From a virus, in the IMG/VR virus record IMGVR_UViG_3300014501_001242, positions 1-32,414 of that record: 32,414 nt of DNA, one strand, 5' to 3'. The notes under the pieces are model-generated. The model searched no databases. It had not been told where the DNA came from and saw only the letters and a program-made list of their open reading frames with translations. This document shows, piece after piece, positions 7,839 through 16,360 of the stretch. The translations under genes and the position numbers were made by a program. The stretch's first letter is position 1; the number at the start of each line of letters is the position of its first letter.

Positions 7839-8647
7839 AGGAGTGTTGATCCTGCTATACCTAATACGCTAAAGTCGCCAGAATTGTAGATATAATTATT
7901 TCCGTTGATGGTGTTAACTAATTCGAAGTCGCCAGTCGCTTTGTTAAACTGTTGTCGTTGGTCTACCGGGCTACCGAGTAGCCGATGGGTTATTTCGAAT
8001 ACTTTGCCAGCTAAGGTAAACTTTTCATCTATATCCCATCCAAGGTAGAGTAAATGACCTGCTGGCCAAGTATGCCCGCCAGTACCTACTACATTAAACG
8101 GAGCGGCGTTCACGGTATTTTGAATCGCGGCGTAAGCGTCCTCATTGACCAAAGGTTGAAAATGCAAGGTGACTTCTATATCGCTCATAGGAAGAAAGAC
8201 AGGGGTTATATCTTGGATTGTATCGCCAGAAGTATATTGTAAAGTATTACCGGGTATGATAATTGTCTGAGCGGATGCTTTAACATGTACTTCCTTAAAG
8301 TCGGTAGGATCGAAAGAGAAGTTTTTATAGCCTATCTCGATATGAGCAAAGGGCCAGCTGCGATAGCCGAGAGGCGGGCCGCTCGGCTTCATATTAAAAG
8401 TCTCGGCGAACATCCAAGCAACGTCCGGATGCTGTTGATTCTTAAAAGCCCCCATAAGGTCATAGCGGTCTTGCCAATCGCAACGTACTATTAGGGTAGC
8501 CCCTATACCTAAAGTATCCGGACTCCAATCGTAACTCTCTACGCCACTATCCTTATTAAGTTCGTTATACCAAACTTGCGGGCCACCATTGGTTTGTATA
8601 CTTTGTTGATAGAAGTATGTAGGATCGTTTTTACTTACTTGTGCCAT
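7835..8647 (-). CDS. Distal tail protein following the tape measure
   Basis: The protein has 270 residues from the ATG at 8647, which overlaps the tape-measure stop as TAATG and has GAGGGCGG upstream as ribosome site. An ATG at 8665 exists but lies inside the previous gene. It is soluble and beta-rich. In siphophages the genes directly after the tape measure encode the distal tail hub, which fits, but I see no diagnostic Dit motif. The name is by position. Confidence 0.65.
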   Translation of the reverse strand: MAQVSKNDPTYFYQQSIQTNGGPQVWYNELNKDSGVESYDWSPDTLGIGATLIVRCDWQDRYDLMGAFKNQQHPDVAWMFAETFNMKPSGPPLGYRSWPFAHIEIGYKNFSFDPTDFKEVHVKASAQTIIIPGNTLQYTSGDTIQDITPVFLPMSDIEVTLHFQPLVNEDAYAAIQNTVNAAPFNVVGTGGHTWPAGHLLYLGWDIDEKFTLAGKVFEITHRLLGSPVDQRQQFNKATGDFELVNTINGNNYIYNSGDFSVLGIAGSTLL

Positions 8648-10623
8648 TATGCCGCCCTCGCCCATCCGGGATTAGATGCCATCTTGCCGGTATTAGCCGC
8701 TATGCCTTGTAAGATCGGCGTCTGTTTCTGATTTTCCACTAACGCCGCTTTTGCAACGTCTATCTGACTATTCATATCGCCGCTACCACCCATCATCCGC
8801 ATAGCCGCCATTCGCTTAAATGTCTCGCCAATATCTTCCATCTTCATATCGCCAGTAGCAACGCCACGATTAGGTCTTAGATTGCCCTTACCGCCTTTAT
8901 TGGCTTCGTCTTTGGCTTTCGCCTTGAGGTCATCCGCCTCTTTCTGTATACCGTCCAGCAACTTCTGAATACCGTCCAAGCCTACTCCGCTCTTAATCTT
9001 GTCGTAGAGTTTCTTAATGTCATCCGTCAGTTTCGGCATAGCATCTATCTTTGCCATACCGTCTTTCAGGTTCTTCTGTCTGGCTAACTCGGCATCTGCT
9101 AAATCCTTGTTGGCTTGCTTGTCATTTGCCGCTCGGTTGTCTTGACGCTTCTTTTGGCTCTCATCGCGGGCCTCTCCGAAACTACTCTTGATAGATGCAC
9201 TGTTTTTATTGTAGTCGCTGTCGATAGCGGCTTGATCTAATCCGTATTGTTTATTTATGCCAGCGTCACGGGTTGCTCGTTCTTTCTTCTTATAGTCTTT
9301 TGTAAATTGCGTTTCTTCACCGGCAAAGGCATCGGCTATCATATCGCCTAGCGATGTAGTCATTGCCGACCAACTTGACACAAACCAATTCATAAACTCT
9401 TTAGCGGCAGTCTTAAGCGTATTCCATGCCAGATTCATTCCCTCGAAAGCATCCCACCACGCAGTAGAGATTCCTTCCGCCAGATATTCCCAACCATCCA
9501 AGAGATAGTTTTTAAGGTTGACCCAGCCCTCTAGGAGATACGATCCCATCTGATCGTATAGAATCTCCACGCCAGTCGTAAACCCCTTCCACGAGCCTAA
9601 TAGATGGTCTAGGAACGACGCCATTTGCATAAAGCCGTCAATAGTCTTATCTACCGCTGTCTTTCCAACACCGATGAAATAAGCGAATGCGGTAGCCATT
9701 GCGCCAATGCCAAGTATGACTAGCCCAAAGGGCGCGAGCATTGCCGCGCCCATAACTTCGCCAAGAGCAATAACGGCTTCAATTATGCCGCCGATTGTCG
9801 CGATTATGATCTTGCCAAAGGCGACGAACTCGGGAGCAAGGCCAATGACGCCGGCGATTGCCGCTCCTATTGCTACCCATTTTACAATCGATTTAGTCTG
9901 CACGGGGGTTAATTGCTCTATCTTGATTGCAAGGGCTTCAAACCATTTAGCCGCTTCTTTAAGATACGGCAATAGATGCTTGCCGAACTGCTCGGCTACT
10001 TCCCCTAACTCATGCCAGAGTTCGGATAATGCCTTTGAGGTACTATCTACGTCCTCTTCCTGCTGAAAGCCTTCTAGGCCGGCTCGTTGTACCAGAGACA
10101 GTTGAGCGTAAGCGTTGGTTGTATATCTTAGTTGCGGTATAAGTTTTTGCAGCTCGCGAAAGTTGCCGTTTGTGGCTAACGCCGCTGCTCTCATCCCCTC
10201 TCGCAATTCGCCGCCAAAGAACTTTTTGGCAAGTCCAATTCCGACTTCAGTAACTAACTTCATCTGATCGGCTTGAACGCCGAGTTGAGCGGCATAGGTA
10301 ATACCTTGCTCAACGGCATCCTTGCTGTAGCGAGTTATCATCTGTAGCGATTTAGCGTACTCTTCCAGCTCAGTGGCGGCTTTATCGTCGTGTAGAGCGG
10401 TCTTCATTTCTTCGAAAGCATCAGATGCTTCCATTGCCTTTGTAGCAACGAATACCGCTGCTCCAGCAATAGATAGAAACGCGGCTTTACCGATAGTCGC
10501 TATCTTTGACCATTTGAGCTCGAAGTCTTTAAGGGATTCGCCGATCTTGCTTATAGATTCGAATAGAGCGGTGTCGTGCGCCCCAAACTCCACAAAGGCT
10601 TCCGCTAATGCAAAATCGCTCAT
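8647..10623 (-). CDS. Tail tape measure protein
   Basis: A 658-residue protein that sets tail length and is ejected with DNA. Residues 40-220 match the tail-length tape-measure domain: helical, KAMEASDAFEEMKTAL, then a helical bundle. Two hydrophobic Gly/Ala segments at about 245-320 (AIGAAIAGVIGLAPEF and GEVMGAAMLAPFGLVI) follow. The C-terminal 200 residues are charged coiled coil, Lys/Asp/Ala rich. At about 0.15 nm per residue the tail would be near 100 nm. Its ATG overlaps the TGA of the frameshifted chaperone, the classical arrangement. Siphovirus type is supported by the absence of sheath genes. Confidence 0.93.
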   Translation of the reverse strand: MSDFALAEAFVEFGAHDTALFESISKIGESLKDFELKWSKIATIGKAAFLSIAGAAVFVATKAMEASDAFEEMKTALHDDKAATELEEYAKSLQMITRYSKDAVEQGITYAAQLGVQADQMKLVTEVGIGLAKKFFGGELREGMRAAALATNGNFRELQKLIPQLRYTTNAYAQLSLVQRAGLEGFQQEEDVDSTSKALSELWHELGEVAEQFGKHLLPYLKEAAKWFEALAIKIEQLTPVQTKSIVKWVAIGAAIAGVIGLAPEFVAFGKIIIATIGGIIEAVIALGEVMGAAMLAPFGLVILGIGAMATAFAYFIGVGKTAVDKTIDGFMQMASFLDHLLGSWKGFTTGVEILYDQMGSYLLEGWVNLKNYLLDGWEYLAEGISTAWWDAFEGMNLAWNTLKTAAKEFMNWFVSSWSAMTTSLGDMIADAFAGEETQFTKDYKKKERATRDAGINKQYGLDQAAIDSDYNKNSASIKSSFGEARDESQKKRQDNRAANDKQANKDLADAELARQKNLKDGMAKIDAMPKLTDDIKKLYDKIKSGVGLDGIQKLLDGIQKEADDLKAKAKDEANKGGKGNLRPNRGVATGDMKMEDIGETFKRMAAMRMMGGSGDMNSQIDVAKAALVENQKQTPILQGIAANTGKMASNPGWARAA

Positions 10624-10868
10624 ATCCCGTTAACCCCTTGCCGCTTTAACGCCGCTCTTTCTTCTGGCGTTAACTTCTCTAACTGTTTCAATCCTAAGCG
10701 GTGTATCTGCTCCGAACTGGCTTTCTGCTTAGGCAGCATTACCCTTATTTGAGCCGGCGTCATCGCGTCGAGCATTGGCGGAGTAATCGCGTAATTACTG
10801 CCCTCTATAACGCTACGATATAAGCCCTCAATATCCCACGGTTCATCTATTTCTTCTTCTTCTCCACA
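10620..10868 (-). CDS. Frameshift extension of tail assembly chaperone (T part of G-T)
   Basis: This is an 82-codon open frame with no usable start of its own. An in-frame TGA lies just upstream of the slippery site and there is no ATG, GTG or TTG before its middle. Reading enters by a -1 shift at CCCTTTT (10868-10874) and continues as CGEEEEIDEPWDIEGLYRSV to a TGA overlapping the tape-measure ATG. With the first 143 residues of the upstream gene the fusion would be 225 residues. This is the conserved G/G-T layout of siphophage tail chaperones, where a few percent of ribosomes shift. The product would bind the tape measure during tail assembly. Confidence 0.88.
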   Translation of the reverse strand, partial: CGEEEEIDEPWDIEGLYRSVIEGSNYAITPPMLDAMTPAQIRVMLPKQKASSEQIHRLGLKQLEKLTPEERAALKRQGVNGI

Positions 10869-11296
10869 AAAGGGAGTTCATCTGCCCCTTTGAAGCCGGC
10901 CAGTTTCGTAAGTACCTTCATAATCTCATCGCGACCATTAGCCAATACTTCAGCGTCTAGCAATTCTTCCGCCTTGTCATAATCAATATCTTTATGATTA
11001 TGGCGAAGCGTTAGATAGAAGATTTGATAAACTCCACCGACGGACATCATGGCCTTGTCAAAGGCGACAGTACCCGGCGAAGCGGCATCCGCTTTCTCTT
11101 TGGCTTTATCGAGTAGGCGGCTGGCCAGTTCTAAATCCAAGCCAGATACAAACGCTTTGGCTTCGTTATAGATAGATTGCCGCACCCAGTCTTGTATGCG
11201 GATAATATCGCTCATCGTGAGCGGAGATAGTTCGTAAGCAGTACCTTTGATGGTACGCGAAATTGGTGCGGCAATATGCGCAGTAGTATCGCTCAT
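10847..11296 (-). CDS. Tail assembly chaperone (G part)
   Basis: A 149-residue helical protein between tail tube and tape measure, the position of lambda gpG analogues. It starts behind AAAGGAAA and ends VEKKKK-stop. A canonical X-XXY-YYZ heptamer lies seven codons before the stop, and the -1 frame is open from there to the tape-measure start. It should coat the tape measure before tail tube polymerisation and be absent from virions. The role is assigned by position and frameshift rather than by sequence family. Confidence 0.85.
   Translation of the reverse strand: MSDTTAHIAAPISRTIKGTAYELSPLTMSDIIRIQDWVRQSIYNEAKAFVSGLDLELASRLLDKAKEKADAASPGTVAFDKAMMSVGGVYQIFYLTLRHNHKDIDYDKAEELLDAEVLANGRDEIMKVLTKLAGFKGADELPFVEKKKK
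10868..10874 (-). promoter_or_regulatory. -1 ribosomal frameshift site CCCTTTT
   Basis: In the zero frame the codons are C CCT TTT; slipping back one base gives CCC TTT, so both tRNAs re-pair fully. The AAG-AAG-AAG-AAA tract downstream does not allow good -1 re-pairing, so the shift site is the heptamer. It links the chaperone to its extension. Confidence 0.85.
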
Positions 11297-11323
11297 ATGT
11301 TTCCTTTGTTAAAAAGTTCCTAA

Positions 11324-11722
11324 TTAGGTAGGCGAAGTATATGTACCACAACTTTCGAAGTTGCAAGTATAAGTAACTACGCCGTTGACCGAGTTTTCTG
11401 GTTCAAGGCTAACGATATAGGCCAGCGTGAAAGTCCAGCCAATAGTATTAGCAAGGTTGACGTAACAGACCAGATTAGCAACCTTAGTACCTTTGGCGAA
11501 TCCTTGAGATTGCGGTGTAGTAGTCGCTAACCACTTGGCTTGGAACGATCCGGTTGCTTTATGAACTCCGCCTTGCGGCACGTAGTAGCCGCCATCGGTC
11601 GTGGCGGTAACGTCCTCTCCGCCAGCAGTATCGGTTATCTTCCAGTTCTGAATAGCAACAACCGTAGCCCCTACGGATAAAGACCCGTCTTTGCCATGAA
11701 AATATGTATCTGGGTAACTCAT
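11324..11722 (-). CDS. Major tail tube protein
   Basis: A 132-residue beta-rich protein (SYPDTYFHGKDGSLSVG, then a GGEDVTATTDGGY stretch). Length and pattern fit siphophage tail tube proteins that form stacked hexameric rings. It has a strong ribosome site (AAGGAG, nine bases from ATG), as expected for a highly expressed virion protein. It lies between the tail terminator and the chaperone pair in the usual order. Family assignment is by length, position and TTP-like N-terminus. Confidence 0.82.
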   Translation of the reverse strand: MSYPDTYFHGKDGSLSVGATVVAIQNWKITDTAGGEDVTATTDGGYYVPQGGVHKATGSFQAKWLATTTPQSQGFAKGTKVANLVCYVNLANTIGWTFTLAYIVSLEPENSVNGVVTYTCNFESCGTYTSPT

Positions 11723-11793
11723 CTATTTAATCTCCTTAAGATTGACAGTAGATGAGTTATTATTACGACAGGAGCGGGCTACGTTCCTTTATC

Positions 11794-12195
11794 TTATCTC
11801 GGTAGCGTCTCGGCGGTTAACACATAATACTTAACGTAGCCATGAAATACCTTGTCATCTAACGCATAAACTCTAACTGTACGGAATTGGCAAATAACGC
11901 ATTGCGAGTTATTGAGCGGCAGTTTGATAAAGTCGAAAGCAGCACGGATATTGTCGGTAGCCGTTGCTACGATAGTTCCATCTGTACCAAATACGTTGAA
12001 AACAATCGGCTGATAGATAAGTATATCCAACCCAGTTTCCCGCTCGGCGTCTTGCCCTTCCAGAATATCCACCACGCAATAGGGGGTCAAAGTCGCATCC
12101 TTTTGCCGGGAAGTAGCCAGAGAACCTAAGACGGAAGTTAACGCAGTAGCGGTATTCCAAGTAGTTTGCAGAGATTGTATCAGGTCTAATATCAT
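11794..12195 (-). CDS. Tail terminator / tail completion protein
   Basis: A 133-residue protein resembling the DUF3168-type tail terminator: LIQSLQTTWNTATALTSVLG, a conserved PYCVVDI strand, and a final strand YVKYYVLTAET. It would cap the tail tube and bind the head connector. Its ATG overlaps the previous stop (ATGA). Position between gp10-like neck protein and tail tube agrees. Confidence 0.75.
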   Translation of the reverse strand: MILDLIQSLQTTWNTATALTSVLGSLATSRQKDATLTPYCVVDILEGQDAERETGLDILIYQPIVFNVFGTDGTIVATATDNIRAAFDFIKLPLNNSQCVICQFRTVRVYALDDKVFHGYVKYYVLTAETLPR

Positions 12196-12548
12196 TCCAT
12201 CTTCCCCGCTAATATCTGCTTAAGTTCCGCTCTATTGGCATTCAAGGTAGGTTCAAGGAAGGGTCGTGGCGACATCTTATCCGTACCTAATTCGAGATAC
12301 TTGGCTACTTCGCTATTGCTGCCGACTCTGGCCGTCTTAGTCTGCTTATCTATTTCGTGGGATATAGAAGCCCGCAACGTGCCGGTATCTTTATGGGGCG
12401 GTTGTCCCGGATCGGATACTGGCGGAGAAGGATCGCTGATCGCTTCTTTGACTTTGTTCTGTAGATAGATAGCGGCGGCTTCTAACCGCTGTTCCTCATT
12501 CTTACGGATAAAGTTCTTGAACTCTTCCCCTCGCCAACGTAAAGCCAT
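12192..12548 (-). CDS. HK97 gp10-like neck protein
   Basis: A 118-residue protein with the gp10 pattern: an N-terminal helix (EEQRLEAAAIYLQNKVKEAI), PPHKDTGTLRASISHEI, then VGSNSEVAKYLELGTDKM and RPFLEPTL. These segments are characteristic of the HK97 gp10 family. It acts at the head-tail joint. Coupled by TAATG to head closure upstream. Confidence 0.88.
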   Translation of the reverse strand: MALRWRGEEFKNFIRKNEEQRLEAAAIYLQNKVKEAISDPSPPVSDPGQPPHKDTGTLRASISHEIDKQTKTARVGSNSEVAKYLELGTDKMSPRPFLEPTLNANRAELKQILAGKME

Positions 12549-12955
12549 TACGTACCGCCTTTATAGGGCTTGCGTATGCAATCTACTTGTAATAATTGCC
12601 CCATTAAATCAACGTCACAAACACTCTCTAATTGGTAATAGCCTATAGAACCATCTGACAGGGCGATAGCAAACGAGTAGGTTATTGTCTTAATATCTAA
12701 ATCTATCGTAGTACCATTGGCGTCTGTAACCGGATAGCCAGCAAAGTAAAGACGGTACATATTGGTAACGTCTAACTTCATATACAGTACCGCCGCGACA
12801 TCGGGCTTTAGTTTCTCGATACGACAAGGCACGTTAGTAGCAACAGAAGTACCCGGCGTAGAAGGTTGCGGAAAACCGTTGTTGCTGCTATTCGATGAAA
12901 CGTATACGCTGCAAGTAGAGTTGAGCAACCGTTTTCCTTGGCTTATAGACCTCAT
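12548..12955 (-). CDS. Head-tail stopper / head closure protein
   Basis: A 135-residue small beta-barrel-type protein in the classical place between connector and gp10. It contains VPCRIEKLKPD and MYRLYFAG, consistent with phage head-tail joining proteins of the SPP1 gp16 / HK97 type. It would close the connector after packaging. Overlaps the connector stop by ATGA. Confidence 0.7.
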   Translation of the reverse strand: MRSISQGKRLLNSTCSVYVSSNSSNNGFPQPSTPGTSVATNVPCRIEKLKPDVAAVLYMKLDVTNMYRLYFAGYPVTDANGTTIDLDIKTITYSFAIALSDGSIGYYQLESVCDVDLMGQLLQVDCIRKPYKGGT

Positions 12956-13884
12956 AGCGGTTGATCCTGATAACGATTAAGCACTTCTTGTATCGCATAG
13001 TCGCCGCTAATAACGGACGCCGCATTAAGGCTGTATTGCGCCTGATAATCCCCTACCTTGAGATTAGAGGCTAATAGGTCGGTTCCCCTTTGAATGTAGA
13101 GCAACTTGGCTATAGAACCGCAACAGAGTTGTAAGTTAGCGGGGATAACTCCATAGCCAGATGAATAGGTGACTATTATATTTTGGATACCATAAGGGAA
13201 AGCCGGATAGTAGGACGGATTATTATAGCCAATAGCGGAGATAATGCCCGCCGCCGCGTCTAACGTATAATACTGTCCGCTGACAGTTACCGGGTTATTG
13301 GTATTTGGATAATACGTTACGCTCGTTAGAGCGGTAACGGGGAACTGTCGTAGTTTCAACTTGCGAGTTCCCAAGCCATCGTACGCATCTGTATAAGTTT
13401 GATTAAAGAAATCGCGGCGGCAATAATGCTGTATCTCGGCGGTCGCGGCGTCTATGAGAGACGAAATAAAACCGTTGTCTATAGAAGCCTGAAGCGCGGA
13501 AAGATTCATTAGCGAGACAGCATAGGCAACGGAGCATAGTTGGTTATTGGAAGGCGGAGTTACTTGGCCAGTTCCGTTCCAAACTATCGTGCCTGTACCT
13601 ATTTCTAAATCAGACGTAACTGGCGTACTGCCTGCTCGGCGAAAGATAACCGCTCCATAGGTGCCGGCTACTTGGATGCCAACGGGAAAGTTGCCGACAT
13701 AATAGCCGCTTCCGGCCGGCGTCTCGGTAAGAGTAACCGCATAATTTGCAAAGTTGGCTACTGTAAATGATTCGAAGGCAACTGTAGAGTTATTCCAAAC
13801 AAAGTCGCGGTAATCGAAGATAACCGCATATACGTTAGCCCCTTGGATGAGCGGTACTGTCTGTATATTGATTTCTGAAGCCAT
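12952..13884 (-). CDS. Head-tail connector with extra N-terminal beta domain
   Basis: A 310-residue protein. Residues of about 115-310 fit the gp6-like connector: helix LMNLSALQASIDNGFISSLI, then AEIQHYCRRDF, the strand RKLKLRQFPVTALTSV, and the YSSGYGVIPANLQL motif. Residues 1-105 are an added beta-sandwich-like domain rich in Thr/Val/Gly. Ordinary gp6 proteins are near 100-200 residues, so this is a fusion. The extra domain may decorate the neck or bind the host surface. Connector assignment is firm; the N-domain role is open. Confidence 0.8.
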   Translation of the reverse strand: MASEINIQTVPLIQGANVYAVIFDYRDFVWNNSTVAFESFTVANFANYAVTLTETPAGSGYYVGNFPVGIQVAGTYGAVIFRRAGSTPVTSDLEIGTGTIVWNGTGQVTPPSNNQLCSVAYAVSLMNLSALQASIDNGFISSLIDAATAEIQHYCRRDFFNQTYTDAYDGLGTRKLKLRQFPVTALTSVTYYPNTNNPVTVSGQYYTLDAAAGIISAIGYNNPSYYPAFPYGIQNIIVTYSSGYGVIPANLQLCCGSIAKLLYIQRGTDLLASNLKVGDYQAQYSLNAASVISGDYAIQEVLNRYQDQPL

Positions 13885-13897
13885 TTAAGCCCTTATC

Positions 13898-13945
13898 GCA
13901 ATAGGACGGTAGAGAACAAAGAATAAAACCCTACCGCCCTATTGC
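13898..13945 (-). other. Long hairpin in the leader between capsid and connector genes
   Basis: Arms 13898-13912 (GCAATAGGACGGTAG) and 13931-13945 pair over 15 positions with one G-U in the minus-strand RNA, with an 18-base loop. It follows the capsid terminator and precedes the connector ATG at 13884. It may protect a processed 3' or 5' end or help set the capsid-to-connector expression ratio. Confidence 0.6.
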
Positions 13946-13966
13946 ACAGCACACGAGCAACAAGAG

Positions 13967-14003
13967 AGAAAATACTCTCTAGGAGCGTTAGCCCCTAGAG
14001 AGT
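13967..14003 (-). terminator. Terminator after major capsid gene
   Basis: The minus-strand stem ACTCTCTAGGGGC / GCTCCTAGAGAGT (arms within 13974-14003, one G-U pair, TAAC loop) is followed by ATTTTCT. It ends most capsid transcripts while partial read-through supplies connector and tail genes. Confidence 0.75.
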
Positions 14004-14015
14004 TGTTAAATACTA

Positions 14016-15371
14016 TTAGGTACGAGTAGCCAATGTAACGAATGGTGACATCAACTTCGTGTTGTTGTTCTTCAACTTGAGCGGAGCATTAAGCCCCGGA
14101 CGCCCGTCGCAACGGATCGTGAATCTTAGTGCAGTCTTATCTTTATCGAACCAAAGATGTACAGACTGAGCGGCTTGTACGCCCTCTTGTCCGGCTTTGG
14201 TGACAAAGATATAAGCCCCCATATCGGCAAGGATAATGTCTCCCTTAGTGCCGAAAGATTGGCAATGGTCGGATACTACGATAGGAATACCCATCAACTG
14301 CCCATACGGAGCATTAGCGATTTGTCCGCCAGCAGAAGGAATAAACAACGAGCGACCGCTATCATCCTTCAAATCCCAAACAGCGGGCATACTGTCATAA
14401 CCAATAAACCATACTGGGTTGCTCTTGCCTTGAACCTTACGGAAGGCTGCAAGCATATTACGCATATCCTTGAAAGAGAAGCCTACCCCGGAAACGTATT
14501 CGTCGGTAGTATCAGAGACGACTGCAATCGTAGCAGCAGAACCGACAATACCTTGAGGTTGTCCGCTACCAGTTCCGTTAATTATGCAGTCGTTAACGTT
14601 AAACACTATGTCGTACATAGCCTTGCGGTCTACGATAGTTGGCAACTGTACATTTTGATCTCCAAGCATTTCGTCAGAGACACCAACCAATGTCATATAC
14701 TTATTAAGAGAGAACGAAATCTGATTAGCAATGCCGCTACCTTTTTCAGTAGCCTGATTGCCGTCATAAGGGCTAACGCCACCACCGCTCGAAACCCATC
14801 CGCCGGTTACGGCGTTAGTACCGATAGTCACCAAACTATCAATATCAAGTTTGAAGGTTTCTGTGTTGGTAGGTAGAGGGTAAGCCAGATTTGCATAGTA
14901 ATCTTCGCTATTAAGGATTGCGAAGAACTGATCGGAGTATTGAGTAGGAACTAATACGCCGTCTGTCTGTTCAACGATACCAGCCTTTTGAATAAGTTTT
15001 GCATTGTCGGTATCTTTGCCCATTGCCTTATCAACAACAGCGGCGGCAAACCTACCGAAACTCTTAAACCCGGCAGTAGGATCAAGAGTAATGTTGTCTG
15101 GCCCAACGACGATATTTCGACGCTTGCCTAGACCCTTATTGACTTTCTCGATTGTCTTCAGAGCGGCTTCTGTGGAGATTTTCTCCACCATGCCGTCTGT
15201 CATTTTATTGAGGTTATCTTCGATAGTCTTAGTTGCTTCCGCAATATAATCTACCTTGACCTCTTCCGCGAAGCCTTTATCAACTAAGTCTTTGGCTTCT
15301 ACAGCGTCTGCTACTTCTACTTCATTACCGGCAACGTAGCCGTATTTATTTTTGAGAATCTTTACTTTCAT
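14016..15371 (-). CDS. Major capsid protein, HK97 fold
   Basis: A 451-residue protein with a scaffolding-like N-terminal delta domain (about residues 1-115, helical and charged, ATKTIEDNLNKMTDGMVEKI). The HK97-fold body follows: EQTDGVLVPTQYSDQF, LVGVSDEMLGD, INGTGSGQPQGI, and YGQLMGIPIVVS. The delta domain is expected to be cut by the neighbouring prohead protease. It follows the protease, in the usual order, and is followed by a terminator. Confidence 0.93.
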   Translation of the reverse strand: MKVKILKNKYGYVAGNEVEVADAVEAKDLVDKGFAEEVKVDYIAEATKTIEDNLNKMTDGMVEKISTEAALKTIEKVNKGLGKRRNIVVGPDNITLDPTAGFKSFGRFAAAVVDKAMGKDTDNAKLIQKAGIVEQTDGVLVPTQYSDQFFAILNSEDYYANLAYPLPTNTETFKLDIDSLVTIGTNAVTGGWVSSGGGVSPYDGNQATEKGSGIANQISFSLNKYMTLVGVSDEMLGDQNVQLPTIVDRKAMYDIVFNVNDCIINGTGSGQPQGIVGSAATIAVVSDTTDEYVSGVGFSFKDMRNMLAAFRKVQGKSNPVWFIGYDSMPAVWDLKDDSGRSLFIPSAGGQIANAPYGQLMGIPIVVSDHCQSFGTKGDIILADMGAYIFVTKAGQEGVQAAQSVHLWFDKDKTALRFTIRCDGRPGLNAPLKLKNNNTKLMSPFVTLATRT

Positions 15372-15531
15372 GTTCGGTTATCCCGTTAAAAACTATTGGA
15401 TATTTCCGAACAAGATTTGCTACGCCGTTATCTCTATGCCCCTTGACTCGCGTTGGTAGTTCTACTCCTAACGTCGATAGATAAGCACTGATAAGTACAA
15501 ACGCTAACCTTGTTCTGTCGGTACGTTAGAT

Positions 15532-16218
15532 TTAATTCCAACGCGCCATTGCGGCAGTTATCGCTTTGTCAATATCAACGCTGATCTTGACATTGCGGGC
15601 CGCATCGCGAATCGACTTACTAAAATCGACTTGCGTATTATCGTGTTGTTCTGGCTTAGGCGGTTCTATCCCTTTATTTTCATTACCGCCGAGTAGTTTG
15701 ATAATACTATCGCTATAGCCCTTGCTAATCGCTAATGCAACTGCATCAGGGTTAGCTGGGACAGTTACCACCGAAAACTCTAAGAGCTCCCAGTCGCGGT
15801 GTATCATCTTCGCTTGCTGTAACTCTGGCCGCTCGTTAATCTCTTTCGTAGTAGGCTTGCTCGAATGGTTAGATAGAAACGACAGAGAATGACTGGTAAG
15901 GATACCCTCTTTCATCAAGTCGAATACTGCTCTACCTTGCTCCGTCTTGTCAGTTATCTTGTATTTTGCTTTGATAACGCCTCTGCCGCTATCGTCAATA
16001 TCGCTCTTAATCCAAAGGGCTTTGCCGATGGGTAGAGAACTCTTATCGTGGTTGAATAGAACGATAGGATTAGCAGAGTATGTCTTTTTGTGCATACCCT
16101 TTGGGCTAACTACTTCAGCATCGCGGTCTACAGAATCAGAAGATATAACCGCCAATACAGTTCTTGAGCCTTCGTCAAGGGTAAGGCTACTATCGTAGGA
16201 TTTAATTACTGTTAACAT
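15532..16218 (-). CDS. HK97-family prohead protease
   Basis: A 228-residue serine protease that matures the prohead. Core motifs are SSDSVDRDAEVVSPKG (about residues 27-42), the catalytic His in VLFNHDK, the Ser segment GILTSHSLSFLS, and LEFSVVTVPANPDA, which closes the U35 peptidase domain. It starts behind AAGGGG. Its start overlaps the small basic ORF upstream by 17 bases. Target is the delta domain of the capsid protein next door. Confidence 0.9.
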   Translation of the reverse strand: MLTVIKSYDSSLTLDEGSRTVLAVISSDSVDRDAEVVSPKGMHKKTYSANPIVLFNHDKSSLPIGKALWIKSDIDDSGRGVIKAKYKITDKTEQGRAVFDLMKEGILTSHSLSFLSNHSSKPTTKEINERPELQQAKMIHRDWELLEFSVVTVPANPDAVALAISKGYSDSIIKLLGGNENKGIEPPKPEQHDNTQVDFSKSIRDAARNVKISVDIDKAITAAMARWN

Positions 16219-16360
16219 TCTGCCCCTTCTTGTTCTTATTCTTGTACTTTGCTTTAGCGACCTTCTGCCAGTAGGTTAGTTTATTATCCTTAATCCACTT
16301 CAAGCCATTACGCGCGGATACTTGCATAGCCTCAAAATAGTTAGTAGGTTTATTGCTCAT
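16202..16360 (-). CDS. Small basic protein between endonuclease and protease
   Basis: A 52-residue protein starting MSNKPTNYFEAMQVSARNGL with a Lys/Asn-rich tail. The ATG at 16360 has a GAGGA upstream and overlaps the endonuclease stop by 11 bases; an upstream start at 16390 lies inside the endonuclease gene. It may have been split from an original neighbour by insertion of the endonuclease. Function unknown. Confidence 0.55.
   Translation of the reverse strand: MSNKPTNYFEAMQVSARNGLKWIKDNKLTYWQKVAKAKYKNKNKKGQNVNSN

Noticed and set aside
9707-10066. 119-residue plus-strand ORF
   Set aside because: Antisense to the tape measure; composition is a complement effect of its Ala/Gly-rich helices.
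14157-14876. 239-residue plus-strand ORF
   Set aside because: Antisense to the capsid gene, no ribosome site, no recognisable domains.
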